A DNA stretch of 64,000 bases from CAYJLF01 sp964371055 (GTDB lineage Bacteria; Eisenbacteria; RBG-16-71-46; CAIMUX01): the NCBI GenBank assembly GCA_964371055.1, contig CAYJLF010000001.1:248001-312000 (forward strand). The letters run 5' to 3'. The translations under genes were made by a program, and so were the position numbers. Each line of letters starts with the position of its first letter. Positions within the stretch are counted from its first letter, which is position 1. The notes under the pieces were generated by a model. It did no database searches. It was not told where the DNA came from and worked only from the letters and a program-made list of their open reading frames with translations. Shown in pieces: positions 18,309-28,600 of the stretch.

Positions 18309-18524
18309 CTCCCCTCCCGGAAAGGACTGACCTACAACGACCGCCGCGAGGCAGGGTCCGGATTCCGGACCGCTGCGACGGGGAATGATACTGGCCGGCG
18401 GCGAGCCTCGCCAGAAGTATCCGGAAAAGACCGTCCCTCGCCGGAAACCGGGACCACCATCAACGCGGCCCCGTCGGCTGAGACGGGCGCCCCCGCGGCG
18501 GGATGACGTCGCGACGATGAAGGC

Positions 18525-18563
18525 AAAGAGAGAGGGCGGCTCCTCACGTCGGAGGGGCCGCCC
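18525..18563 (-). terminator. Intrinsic terminator after the beta-helix gene
   Basis: On the minus strand, GGGCGGCCCCTC and GAGGAGCCGCCC form a 12-pair stem (one G-T wobble) with a six-base loop. It is followed by the pyrimidine tract TCTCTCTTT. It lies 32 bases past the stop of the beta-helix gene and before the downstream C25 gene. Confidence 0.65.
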
Positions 18564-18594
18564 CTGGATCGTGGGGTGAAAGCCGCTTCTGGCG

Positions 18595-20241
18595 TCAGCG
18601 GGCCAGCACGAGGCGACGCGTCTCGCGGCGCCCGTCCACGGTGAGCTGGTAGAAGTAAACGCCGCTCGGGAGAAGGCGGCCGGCGTCGTCGCGCCCGTCC
18701 CAGGTCTCGGCGTGGGCTCCCGCTTCGATCGTCCGCCGGGGCAGGACTCTGACCGCACGACCGGCCGGATCGAACACGGCCATCTCGACGGAAGCCGCGC
18801 GCGGCAGGTTGAAGCGGATCTGAGTGGCCTGCGCGAACGGGTTCGGTCGCGCGTCGAGCCACACCCCCTCGGCTGCCGGCTCCTCGACCGAGAGCGGCGC
18901 ACATCCGAGTCCGTAGGCGCCGATCTGGCTGCCGTCGCAGACCCCCGCGCCGTTGGGATGCAGTCCCGGCAGGCAGGGAGATCCCGCCTGGAGGAAGTAG
19001 TTGTCGGTCAAGAGGTCGCAGAAGTTTGGATTCTGGGAGAAGTTGTTCCCCGCGTCGGTCCCGCACAGGGCGTCACCGGCGGCGTTGCCGAAGACGTCGC
19101 TGCAGCCGATCGTCAGACTCGAGGATTCCTCGCAGTAGAGGCCGGCCCCCGCGGTGCTGTGCGCGACGATGCACTTCTCGACCACGACCGGGTTCTGGCA
19201 GAAGGCGACGGAGATGCCCCCACCCAACCCGCCCGCCGCGGAGTTCTCGACGATGGTGCAGCGACGGAGCACGACGTTCAGAGAGACGAAAGCGCGGACT
19301 CCGCCGCCATCCGAAAAGGCGTCGGTCCCGGCCACGCTGTTGCGCGCGATCAGGCAGTCTTCCACCGTCACGTCGGAGTTGAAGTCGATCATCAGGCCGC
19401 CGCCCGGTCCGTACGTCGCGGTGGTCTGGTTCCCGACGATCTGGCTGTTGGTGACGGTGACGGTCGATTCGTTGATCGCCAGGCCTCCGCCGGCGGCCGT
19501 CGAGATGTTGTCCGTAATGTAGCAGTGATCGATCGTGGCGTTGGCGGCGCTGAGAACGAGTCCGCCCCCGCTGCCATTGTCCAGGTTGACGAAGTTCTCG
19601 TTGATTACGCAGCCCGTGATCTGCGCGGTCGAGCCACCGCGAATGAAGAGCCCCGCCCCGCTCGGCGCCTGGTTCCCCTTGATGATGCAGCCGTCGACGA
19701 TCACACTGCAGTTGACATCGACGAAGAGCCCGCCCCCCTCCTTGTTGGCGTTGTTGGTGAGATAGCACCTCCGGATGGTCGGGCTCGAGCCGTTCCGAGC
19801 AATGATCGCGCCGTCGAGGCAGTCCTTGATCTCACAGTCCAGGATCTGGGGCGACGCCCCGTCGTAGCAGTAGATCCCGGAGCCGTAGATCGCGGCGTAC
19901 GCGTTTCGGATCGTGATCCCCTCGATGATGGCGTTGGTCACGCCTTCGCAGTAGATCCCGCGGCCGAGTCCCAACGGATCGATCACCGTCATGCCCAGTC
20001 CCATGCCGCGCAGGGTGACGCCGCTCTTCAGGATGACGACGGTCTTGGTCGTGTCGCTCGGACTGCATTGGTGCGTGACATCGTCGTAGACCCCCGGGTC
20101 CACCGAGACGACATCCCCGCTGACGGCCGCATCCATCGCGGCCTGGATGGTCGAATACTGGGCGGGCACCCGGATCACCCGGGCGGAAGCCGGAACGGCG
20201 ACGATGACCAGGACGAGGACCGCCAGCAGAAGCTTCTTCAT
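18595..20241 (-). CDS. Secreted right-handed beta-helix protein with C-terminal sorting domain
   Basis: A 548-residue exported protein. The signal peptide is MKKLLLAVLVLVIVAVPASA. The next stretch, YSTIQAAMDAAVSGDVVSVD, is the typical entry cap of pectate-lyase-like beta-helix proteins. Residues about 85-400 are repeating beta-helix coils rich in GGG(L/I), N and V/I (for example GGGLFVDVNCSVIVDGCIIK), with many cysteines that could form stacked disulfides. The last 90 residues are the sorting-type domain with ARPNPFAQATQIRF and WDGRDDAGRLLPSGVYFYQL, nearly identical in the key motif to the adjacent C25 protein's tail. No catalytic residues stand out, so glycan binding, degradation or adhesion are all possible. 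Confidence 0.85.
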   Translation of the reverse strand: MKKLLLAVLVLVIVAVPASARVIRVPAQYSTIQAAMDAAVSGDVVSVDPGVYDDVTHQCSPSDTTKTVVILKSGVTLRGMGLGMTVIDPLGLGRGIYCEGVTNAIIEGITIRNAYAAIYGSGIYCYDGASPQILDCEIKDCLDGAIIARNGSSPTIRRCYLTNNANKEGGGLFVDVNCSVIVDGCIIKGNQAPSGAGLFIRGGSTAQITGCVINENFVNLDNGSGGGLVLSAANATIDHCYITDNISTAAGGGLAINESTVTVTNSQIVGNQTTATYGPGGGLMIDFNSDVTVEDCLIARNSVAGTDAFSDGGGVRAFVSLNVVLRRCTIVENSAAGGLGGGISVAFCQNPVVVEKCIVAHSTAGAGLYCEESSSLTIGCSDVFGNAAGDALCGTDAGNNFSQNPNFCDLLTDNYFLQAGSPCLPGLHPNGAGVCDGSQIGAYGLGCAPLSVEEPAAEGVWLDARPNPFAQATQIRFNLPRAASVEMAVFDPAGRAVRVLPRRTIEAGAHAETWDGRDDAGRLLPSGVYFYQLTVDGRRETRRLVLAR

Positions 20242-20292
20242 ATCCCGAATCCCCCAAAGATGGTGACCCCACGCGTGCCGGTAACGACAAGC

Positions 20293-20301
20293 AGTATATC
20301 A
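20293..20301 (-). promoter_or_regulatory. Extended -10 promoter candidate for the beta-helix gene
   Basis: On the minus strand TGATATACT is an extended -10 element (TGn plus TATACT, 5 of 6 matches) in the local AT-rich stretch. It would start a transcript about 45 bases before the ATG at 20241. No convincing -35 box is seen, which is tolerated with extended -10 promoters. Confidence 0.45.
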
Positions 20302-20507
20302 CATTTTCCCCGTTTTGGCATAGCCGGGGGCGAGCTTCAGAGGGATTGAGATCGAATCGCGAGTTTAATCAATCCCTTCCTTGGAACCCTAATCGGGTGT
20401 ACTATTTACGGGATCCTGAACTGATGTCCACCAGGAGTACGATCGGACACGGCATGCCAACGCCCGACCACTGCTCATCTCTTCCCTGATCCAAAGCGGA
20501 GGATTCC

Positions 20508-23500
20508 ATGCGCGCAGTCTTCGCCCTCGGACTGGTTCTTCTCGTTTGCCTGGCACCTGGAGCCCTGGGCGCCACGCAGTTCGTCACCTCGGCTGCCCTG
20601 ACGGAGGGAGACCAGCCACGGGTGGAGGTCTTGCACCAGGACGGCACCCGGGTCGAGCTCACCTTCGATCTCCCGGCGATCTCGATGGAGACCGTCCAGG
20701 CGGACGGTCAGGAGTTCCAGAGCCTGATGATCCCCGGTGGTGGTCTGGAGGGAGAGCTCGGCGCCCCCGCCATCCCGGTCTACACCCGCTTCGTGGCGAT
20801 TCCGGACGATCGCGGCGTAACCGTCAACGTGGTCGCCGAGGGGCAGCAGAGGCACGAAGGGATGCGCCTGATGCCGGTCCAGCCGGGTGAAGAGAGCGCC
20901 CTGGTGATCGACGCCGCCGCGTACGGACGGGCCGGCTTCGGGACCGACGCGACCGCGGCCGCCGGCGCGCCGGCGATCTGCGCCGGCCTGCGCCTCGTGC
21001 CGCTGACCCTGCGCCCGGTCCGGTACGATCCGGCCGCCGGGGTGGTCGAGATCGCGGCACGCCTCCGCGTCGAGATCCGCTTCGAAGGGACCGACCTGAC
21101 CAACGCCCGGGTCACGCGCCGTGACGCCATCCCGGCCAGCTTCGACCGGATCTACCGCCAACTCGTGGTCAACTACGATCCACAGGAGAAGGCGGGCGTC
21201 AACGTCGTCACCGGAACCTACCTCCTGGTCTGTCCCAATGACACCCAGGTGACCTCCCGCCTCCAGCCGCTGGTCGACTGGCACAAGCGCAAGGGGTACA
21301 ACGTGGTGGTTGCCACCACCGCGCAGACCGGAACCACCAAGGACCAGATCAAGAGCTACATCGCGTCGTTCTACAACACCGCGAGCCCGCCCCTGGAATT
21401 CGTCGGCCTGGTGGGCGACGTCAGCGGCACGATCGGCATCCCGACGTTCAATGAGACACTCTCCGGGTACAACGGCGAAGGGGACCATCCGTACTCGCAG
21501 ATCGTCGGCAGCGACATTCTCTCGGACGTCCACCTCGGAAGGCTCTCGGTCAGCTCCTACACTGAGCTCGAGACGGTCGTGGCCAAGACCAACCTCTATG
21601 AAACCAGCCCCAACCTGAGCGACACCGGCTGGTTCAACCGCGCCTGCCTCGTCGGCGACTCGAGCCCCTCGGGCTACAGCACGATCCAGACGATGCAGTG
21701 GATCAAGACCCGCCTGCGCCAGGTCGGCTACACCCAGATCGACACGGTCTTCGACGTCAGCAACTTCGTCACCTCCATGTCGACCGCGCTGAACCGCGGG
21801 GACTCCATCTTCTCCTACCGCGGCTACTACGGCTTCAGCGGCTGGGGCAACAGCAACACCTACGCCCTGGCCAACACCAACAAGCTGCACTTCGCCGTCA
21901 TCAGCACTTGCGGGACGGGATCGTTCGCGGGCGGCACCTCCAACTCCGAGGCCTTCCTGCGGGCCGGCACCTCGACCGCCCCCAAGGCCGGTATCGGAGC
22001 CGTCGGCACCGCCACCACCGGCACACACACCCGCTTCAACAACTGCTACACCCTCGGCACCTTCCAGGGCCTTCTCTACGAGGATCTCTGGGAGCAGGGA
22101 GCGGCGCACACCCGCGGCAAGCTGGAGCTCTACCTGAACTACGAGATGCACGACCCGAACTACGTCGCCATCTTCTCTTATTGGAATTCGCTGATGGGAG
22201 ACCCGGCCGTCTCGATCTGGACGGCCTTCCCCGGCACGCTGTCGGTCACGCACCCCGCGTCCGTGTCCATCGGCACCAACTCGGTCACAGTCAGCGTCCA
22301 GCAGAGCGGCCTCCCGCTGGCCGGCGCCCGCGTCTGCCTCTGGAAGGGGACGGAGATCTTCGCCGTCGGACTGACCGATGCGCAGGGCGAGTGCGAGCTC
22401 GCGGTCAGCACGCCCACCACCGGCGCGATCAAGGTGACGGTGACGCGGCACAACAGCATGCCCTACCAGGCCGACATCAACGTCACGACACCGACCCTCT
22501 TCGTCGGTTACCAGGCGAACCAGGTCGATGACGACAATTCCGGCGGAAGCCAGGGCAACAGCGATGCTCAGGTCTCCCCGGCCGAGGCGATCGAACTGAG
22601 GGTCCAGCTGAAGAACTTCGGGTCGCAGTCGGCGTCGTCCGTGACCGCGGTCCTGACCAGCGACGACCCCTACGTCACGATCACCGATGCCGCCGAGACC
22701 TTCGGCACCATCGCCGGCGGCGCCAGCGCCTGGAGCGTGGACGACTTCGACTTCACCGTCTCGGCCGCGGCTCCGCATGGGCACATCATCCGGTTCGGCC
22801 TGGATGTCAGCTCGGGGGCCAGCCAGTGGCACTCGCTCATCGACCTGCCGATCGTCTCGGCCGAGCTCAACGCCTCGACCGTCACCTGGTACAACGCCGG
22901 CAACGGGCAGCTCGACCCGGGCGAGAACCTGGAGCTGAGCATCCGCCTGCGCAACCAGGGGACCCTGACGGCAACCGGAGTGACCGGGATCCTCAGCACG
23001 GAGAATCCGTGGGTCTCGATCCTCGACGCGAACGGAGCTTTCGGCACCATCGCGGTGGGCGGGAACGGCGAGAACACCACCGATCGTTTCCGCGTCAGCG
23101 CGGATGCCGGCACCTACCAGGGCGCGCTGGCCACCCTGCAGGTGGTCACGACCTTCAACGGGACCGCCCGCGACACCGCCTGGGTCAACATCCCGATCGG
23201 CACGCGCTCGAGCGATGATCCGGTCGGTCCCGACCAGTACGGTTACTTCGCCTTCGACAACACCGACACCTCCTACCCGGAGGCGCCGACCTACAGCTGG
23301 GTCGAGATTGACCCGGCCCACGGCGGAACCGGGACGCAGGTCCAACTGGGCGACTACGGCACCTACCAGGACAAGTCGCGCGGAATCGACCTTCCGTTCA
23401 CCTTCCAGTTCTACGGAGAGCCCTTCAACCGGGCCACCATCTGCTCGAACGGCTGGATGGCGATGGGCGACACCTACCTGACCGACTACCGGAACTGGAC

Positions 23501-25343
23501 GATCCCCGGAGCCGGCGCGCCGCAGAACCTGATCGCGGTCTTCTGGGACGACCTGGAGGAAACCAGCGGCGGCGGACACGTCTACCAGAAGTACGACGCC
23601 GCCAACCACCGCTTCATCGTGCAGTGGAGCCGGATGGACAACGAGTTCACCGGCAACTACAACACCTGCCAGGCGATCCTGTTCGACCCGGCGCACTACG
23701 AGACACCGTCGGGCGACGGAATCATCCTCATGCAGTACCACACCGTTGCGAATCCTGACTACACCGACGGCTATTTTACGACCGGCATCCAGAACGCAGA
23801 TCACACCGACGGGGTCCTGTACGCCTACTTCAACGACTACGCTCCGGGAGCGGCCACCGTCACGGCCGGACGCGCGATCAAGTTCATGCCGGCGGTGGCT
23901 CAGCCGCAGGGATCGATCCAGGGCGTCGTGCGGAACGCCTCGATCGGCAACGTGCCGCTGGCCGGGGCCCTCGTCCACATCCTGGGCACGGAACGGACCT
24001 TCGTTTCGGGCGTCGATGGGATCTACGCCGGCACGGCCCCGCAGGGGACCTACGACATCGTCTGCAGCCGCGCGGGGTTCGAGCCTGACACCGCCCTCGG
24101 CATCAACATCGATCCGCAGCAGGTGGCGACGGTCGACTTCTCCCTCGTGGACATCGGCGGCCCCGAGATCACCGGGGTCACCCAACTCGTCTCGACGACC
24201 GACACGGTGGGACCGTATCTGATCGAAGCGCAGGTCAGCGATCCGAGCGGCGTCGGGCCGGTCAAGCTCTTCTACCGGGTCGGCGGGGGCGGATGGATCG
24301 AGCTGGCGATGACCGGCGGGCCGAGTCTCTACTCCGGTCAGATCGCCGGACTTCCGGCCGGGTCCCAGGTCGACTATTACGTCCAGGCCACGGATGCGCT
24401 CAACCACATCGCCGTGGATCCGGCCGGCGCGCCGGCGCAGTTCTACTCCTTCCGGGTCACGGAGATGCTCTACGCCACGGCGGCCGAGGATCCGGGCGAT
24501 CCGGCCTGGCAGCTGGGCGTCGCGGGAGACCAGGCGACCTCGGGGATCTGGGTGCGCGAGGACCCGGTCGCCACGGAGTACAACGGCGCAACGATCCAGC
24601 CGGAAGACGACCACACGCCGAATCCGGGCGTGAAGTGCTTCGTCACGGGCAACGGAGCTCCGGGCGGAGCGCCAGGCGATGCCGACGTCGACGGCGGTTG
24701 CACCACGCTGCAGAGCCCGGTCTTCGCCCTCGGTGCGGCGGAACAGGCCATCCTCCGCTACTGGCGCTGGTTCGGCGAAGGCGGCAACTCCGCCGACGAC
24801 GACTTCGTGATCGAGGCATCTTCGGACGGTGGCAGCAACTGGACCGAGTTGGAGCGACTCGTCGACGGCACGCATGCCTGGGACGGCGTGACCATCGACC
24901 TGGGCACCGAGATCGCGCTGACCGACCAGGTGGTGATCCGCTTCGTGGTGTGCGACGTCGGGACGGCGGGTCTGGAAGAAGCCGCCATCGATGACATCAG
25001 CATCGAAGTCTTCACGCCGAGCCCGGCGGCGGTGCCGGGGCAGGAGGCTGGCCCCGCCGCCTTCCGTCTCGGGCGGTCCCTGCCGAACCCCTTCTCGGGC
25101 GCGACGTCGATCTCGTTCTCGCTGGAACGAGGCGACCAGGCGCGACTCGCGATCTTCGACGTGCAGGGGCGCAGCGTCCGGCGGTTGGTCGACGGACCGG
25201 TGAGTGCCGGCGCTCACACCGTCTCCTGGGATGGCACGGATGAGCGCGGCCATCCGGTGCCGTCCGGGATCTACTTCTACCGGCTGGAGGCGGGCCGGCA
25301 GAGCGAAGTCCGGAAGCTGATCCGCGTCTCCGGAGCGGAGTAG
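20508..25343 (+). CDS. Secreted C25 (gingipain-fold) multi-domain protein, tandem copy 1
   Basis: A 1611-residue exported protein with a signal peptide (MRAVFALGLVLLVCLAPGAL), a propeptide region (about 20-210) and a C25 domain (about 220-560) with LEFVGLVGDVSG and DVHLGRLSVSSYTELE. Cys468 in ISTCGTGSF aligns with the gingipain nucleophile. The His position instead reads YRGYYG (Tyr440). Then follow Ig-like domains, a jelly-roll with ICSNGWMAMG, a carboxypeptidase-regulatory-like unit (QGVVRNASIGNVPLAGALVH), an Ig unit, a MAM/concanavalin-like module (LRYWRWFGEGGN) and the sorting tail with SWDGTDERGHPVPSGIYFYR. The ATG follows GGAGG. A possible -10 TACTAT lies at 20400-20405. It shares its whole architecture with the next gene. 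Confidence 0.86.
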   Translation: MRAVFALGLVLLVCLAPGALGATQFVTSAALTEGDQPRVEVLHQDGTRVELTFDLPAISMETVQADGQEFQSLMIPGGGLEGELGAPAIPVYTRFVAIPDDRGVTVNVVAEGQQRHEGMRLMPVQPGEESALVIDAAAYGRAGFGTDATAAAGAPAICAGLRLVPLTLRPVRYDPAAGVVEIAARLRVEIRFEGTDLTNARVTRRDAIPASFDRIYRQLVVNYDPQEKAGVNVVTGTYLLVCPNDTQVTSRLQPLVDWHKRKGYNVVVATTAQTGTTKDQIKSYIASFYNTASPPLEFVGLVGDVSGTIGIPTFNETLSGYNGEGDHPYSQIVGSDILSDVHLGRLSVSSYTELETVVAKTNLYETSPNLSDTGWFNRACLVGDSSPSGYSTIQTMQWIKTRLRQVGYTQIDTVFDVSNFVTSMSTALNRGDSIFSYRGYYGFSGWGNSNTYALANTNKLHFAVISTCGTGSFAGGTSNSEAFLRAGTSTAPKAGIGAVGTATTGTHTRFNNCYTLGTFQGLLYEDLWEQGAAHTRGKLELYLNYEMHDPNYVAIFSYWNSLMGDPAVSIWTAFPGTLSVTHPASVSIGTNSVTVSVQQSGLPLAGARVCLWKGTEIFAVGLTDAQGECELAVSTPTTGAIKVTVTRHNSMPYQADINVTTPTLFVGYQANQVDDDNSGGSQGNSDAQVSPAEAIELRVQLKNFGSQSASSVTAVLTSDDPYVTITDAAETFGTIAGGASAWSVDDFDFTVSAAAPHGHIIRFGLDVSSGASQWHSLIDLPIVSAELNASTVTWYNAGNGQLDPGENLELSIRLRNQGTLTATGVTGILSTENPWVSILDANGAFGTIAVGGNGENTTDRFRVSADAGTYQGALATLQVVTTFNGTARDTAWVNIPIGTRSSDDPVGPDQYGYFAFDNTDTSYPEAPTYSWVEIDPAHGGTGTQVQLGDYGTYQDKSRGIDLPFTFQFYGEPFNRATICSNGWMAMGDTYLTDYRNWTIPGAGAPQNLIAVFWDDLEETSGGGHVYQKYDAANHRFIVQWSRMDNEFTGNYNTCQAILFDPAHYETPSGDGIILMQYHTVANPDYTDGYFTTGIQNADHTDGVLYAYFNDYAPGAATVTAGRAIKFMPAVAQPQGSIQGVVRNASIGNVPLAGALVHILGTERTFVSGVDGIYAGTAPQGTYDIVCSRAGFEPDTALGINIDPQQVATVDFSLVDIGGPEITGVTQLVSTTDTVGPYLIEAQVSDPSGVGPVKLFYRVGGGGWIELAMTGGPSLYSGQIAGLPAGSQVDYYVQATDALNHIAVDPAGAPAQFYSFRVTEMLYATAAEDPGDPAWQLGVAGDQATSGIWVREDPVATEYNGATIQPEDDHTPNPGVKCFVTGNGAPGGAPGDADVDGGCTTLQSPVFALGAAEQAILRYWRWFGEGGNSADDDFVIEASSDGGSNWTELERLVDGTHAWDGVTIDLGTEIALTDQVVIRFVVCDVGTAGLEEAAIDDISIEVFTPSPAAVPGQEAGPAAFRLGRSLPNPFSGATSISFSLERGDQARLAIFDVQGRSVRRLVDGPVSAGAHTVSWDGTDERGHPVPSGIYFYRLEAGRQSEVRKLIRVSGAE

Positions 25344-25388
25344 CCCAAGGACCGTCGACGGGGAACTTCAGCGCCCGGACAGAGATCC

Positions 25389-25411
25389 GGGACCGGCCAC
25401 CGGCCGGTCCC
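25389..25411. other. Perfect 10-bp inverted repeat after C25 copy 1
   Basis: GGGACCGGCC and GGCCGGTCCC form ten perfect pairs around the loop ACC, 46 bases after the stop codon. There is no T-run directly after it. It probably acts with the terminator just downstream. Confidence 0.55.
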
Positions 25412-25432
25412 CTGGCGGCCCGGGAGCAATAG

Positions 25433-25459
25433 GGGGCGCTCCCGCCGCCCCGCATTTTT
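25433..25459 (+). terminator. Intrinsic terminator after C25 copy 1
   Basis: GGGGCG pairs with CGCCCC around a seven-base loop, followed by GCA and five Ts, the clearest T-run terminator in the window. Confidence 0.65.
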
Positions 25460-25488
25460 AAATTGCTTAGGGGGGGTGGGCCGACCGG

Positions 25489-25498
25489 NNNNNNNNNN
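25489..25498. other. Assembly gap (10 N)
   Basis: Ten consecutive Ns of probably arbitrary length. They lie between two tandem paralogous genes and inside a GC-rich potential hairpin, the two usual causes of assembly breaks. True length and content are unknown. Confidence 0.99.
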
Positions 25499-25575
25499 GC
25501 ATGAGGAGGCTCTCCGGCCGCCCCTCTTTTTCCTCTGGATTCGGGGAGTTCGGCCTCCGGCGATCTCCAGACCGG

Positions 25576-25602
25576 CTGACAACGGACTGAATTTGCTATA
25601 CT
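25576..25602 (+). promoter_or_regulatory. Promoter candidate for C25 copy 2
   Basis: TGCTATACT at 25594-25602 is an extended -10 element (TATACT, 5 of 6). CTGACA at 25576-25581 could be the -35 box, though the spacer is short at 15 bases. It would start a transcript about 75 bases before the ATG at 25683. The hexamer equals that of the beta-helix gene promoter. Confidence 0.5.
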
Positions 25603-25682
25603 TGACGGGACCGGCGTCCGTGACGTTCCACGCCTCGCCCGGTCCATCAAGGACGATCCGCCGCTTTCACTCAGGGGGACTC

Positions 25683-28600
25683 ATGCATAGGAAGATGTCT
25701 CGACGGCCTCGGCTGTTCAGAGCCGGCCTCGCGCTGGCTCTCGCGTTGTTCGGCGCGACGTTTGGAATGGCGCAAGCCGAGTCCGGATCGCGCATTCTGG
25801 GACCGGGGGCGATGGACGAACCTCCGACGATGCGCCTCATCGAGGAGCGGTCCGACGGCATCTCCCTCGAGTTCTCCCTTCCGAGCCTCGTCGTCGAGGA
25901 GGTGGAGTTTGAGGGCCAGGCGTTTCAGAGCCTCGCCATTCCCGGCGGTGGGGATGAAGGCCCCATCGGCGGCCCGATGCTCCCCACTTTCGGTCGGTTC
26001 ATCGCCGTACCGGACTACGCGGGCGTACGGGTCGAGCTGATCGTCGAGGAAGAAGAGGAGCACGCCGGCTACCGGGTCGTGCCGCTTCAGGACGAGTCCG
26101 CCACGACCTTCGCCTACGACCCAGCCGCGTACGCGCGATCGGGATTCGGCTCCGATCCCCAGGTCGTTCCCGGGTCGGCGGCCCTGCTGCGCGGCCTGCG
26201 CGTCGTCCCGATCAGGATCGCGCCGGTCCGCTACAACCCGGCCGAGGGCACCATTCGGGTCGTGCGGAAGGCGCGCCTGGAGGTCTCGTTCACCGGCGAG
26301 GACCTCTCGAACGCGACCTCCTCCCCCCGCCCCCTCACCCCCTCGTTCGATCGGATCTACCGCGAGCTCGTCGTCAACTACCCGCGCGGAGAGAAGAGCG
26401 GGGCCGAGGCGGCTCCGGGGACCTGGCTCGTCATCTGCCGGAACTCCACGGACGTCACAACCCGGCTGCAGCCTCTGATCGAGTGGCGGAAGCGGAAGGG
26501 ATACCCGGTCTACCTGGCGACGACCGCCGAGACCGGCACGACCAAGGAAGCGATCAAGACCTGGATCCAGAACGCCTACAACGGCTGGGCCAATCCGCCG
26601 GAATACGTCGTCCTGGCGGGGGACGCCAGCGGCTCCTACTCGCTTCCCTGCTGGTACGAGACGCAGTCGGGATACAACGGCGAGGGCGACCACCCTTATT
26701 GCCAGCTCGCCGGCAACGACATCCTGGCCGACGCCCACCTGGGACGCCTCTCGTTCGAGAGCCTGGCCGAGCTCGAAACGATCGTGGCGAAGATGGTCAA
26801 CTACGAGAGGACCCCCGAGATGAGCGACCCGGGGTGGTTCACCCGGGCCTGTCTGGTCGGCGATCCCAGCAGCTCGGGCTACAGCACGATCCAGGTCCAG
26901 CAGTGGATCAAACAGCGGCTGCTGCAGCTCAGCTACACGCAGATCGACACGATCTTCGGCGGCAACTTCGTCAGCCAGATGACAACGGCGCTGAATCGCG
27001 GCGATTCTTTCTTCTGCTACCGCGGATACATCGGAATGAGCGGCTGGGGCAACAGCAACACCTACGCCCTGGGCAACGGCGCCAAGATGCCGTTCTGCGT
27101 CATCAGCACCTGCGGGACCGGCTCGTTTGCCAGCAGCACCGCCCGCAGTGAGGCCTTCCTCCGCGCTGGAACCGCCACCGCTCCGCGGGCGGGAATCGGC
27201 GCGATCGGCACCGCGACCTCGGGCACGCACACCCGCTTCAACAACTGCTACACGTTCGGGACCTTCTGGGGCGCGCTCTACAAGGATGCCTGGGAGATGG
27301 GAGCCGCGCACACCTGGGGCAAGCTCAACCTCTACCTGAACTACCAGGAGACGCAGTCCAACTGGGTCATCATCTTCTCCTATTGGAACAACCTCATGGG
27401 AGACCCGGCGGGCGAGGTCTGGACCGCGGTGCCGACGAACCTCGCCGTATCCCATCCCGCCTCGGTTGCGACCGGAGCGAACTCCTTCTCCGTCGCGGTG
27501 ACCGACGCCGGCCAGCCCTGCCCGGGCGCGCTGGTCTGCCTCTACAAGTCGGGCGGCACGGAGATCCAGGCCACCGGCATCACCGGAGCCGACGGACAGG
27601 TCGAGCTGCCGGTCGCGGGCCTGACGGCGGGCACGGCTCAGCTGACCGTCAGCAAGCACGACCGCCAGTGTTACCTCGCCGACGTCACCGTGAACTCCCC
27701 CGCTCTCTATGTCGGCTACGCGGCCTCCGCCGTCGATGATGACAACTCCGGCGAGAGCGCGGGGGACGGCGACGGGCTCATCAATCCGCTGGAGGGGATC
27801 GAACTTCGGGTCCAGCTCCGCAACACGGGGAGCCAGACGGCCTCCAACGTGACCGCGGTGCTCACGTCGGAAAGCCCGTACGTCACGATCACCGACCAGG
27901 CCGAGACGTTCGGATCGATCGCGGCGGGAGGCACGGTCTGGTCGGTCGATGACTTCGGCTTCGTCGTCGATGGCGGCTGTCCCCACGGCGAGACGATCCG
28001 GTTCGGTCTGGACATCACGTCGGGGGCGGAGCAGTGGCATGCGCTCATCGACCTGACGGTGGACTCCGCCACCTTCCAGCCCGGCACCCAGCATGTCTAC
28101 AACGGCGGCGGGAACGGGCTCTTCGATCCGGGCGAAACCGTCGGCCTCTCGATCGCGCTGCGCAACACCGGAACCGTTGCCGCCGAGGGGATCCAGGCGA
28201 CGCTGCACTCTCTGAGCGAGTATGTCAGCGTCCCCGCCGGGGTGCGGGGCTATCCTGTCATCGCGCCGGGAGGCGTCCAGGAGAACACCGCCAACCCGTT
28301 CTCCGTCCAGGCCCGCGCCGATACGCCCAACGGCTACCAGGCCTCGATGCGGATGGTGGTCGAGTTCAACGCGGGCGTGCGCGACACGGTCGACTTCCTG
28401 GTGCCGGTCGGCACCCGCGCGGCCACCGATCCGATCGGCCCCGACGCTTACGGCTACTGGGCCTATGACAACACCGACACGGCCTACCCCGAGGCGCCGA
28501 CCTACGGCTGGATCGAGATCGATCCGAACTACGGCGGCGCCGGCACGCAGGTTCAGCTCGGCGACTACGGCTCCTACCAGGACAAGTCGCGGGCGGTCAA

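Larger units (their letters stand above)
25344..25682. other. Intergenic region with hairpins, an assembly gap and a promoter between tandem C25 genes
   Basis: I see no gene in this stretch. It holds a perfect hairpin, an intrinsic terminator, ten Ns and an extended -10 promoter (each listed separately). Just after the gap, GCCGCCCCTCTTTTTCC looks like the 3' half and T-run of a second GC-rich terminator whose 5' half would lie in or before the Ns. The gap may therefore hide a hard-to-assemble hairpin, or more sequence. Confidence 0.6.

Noticed and set aside
20475..25253. A 1592-residue open frame on the minus strand opposite C25 copy 1, and a similar one at 25671-30551
   Set aside because: It mirrors the real gene's third-position GC bias, has low-complexity Arg/Gly/Val/Asp-rich composition, no signal peptide and no recognisable motif. 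The plus-strand genes have ribosome-binding sites, signal peptides and domains.
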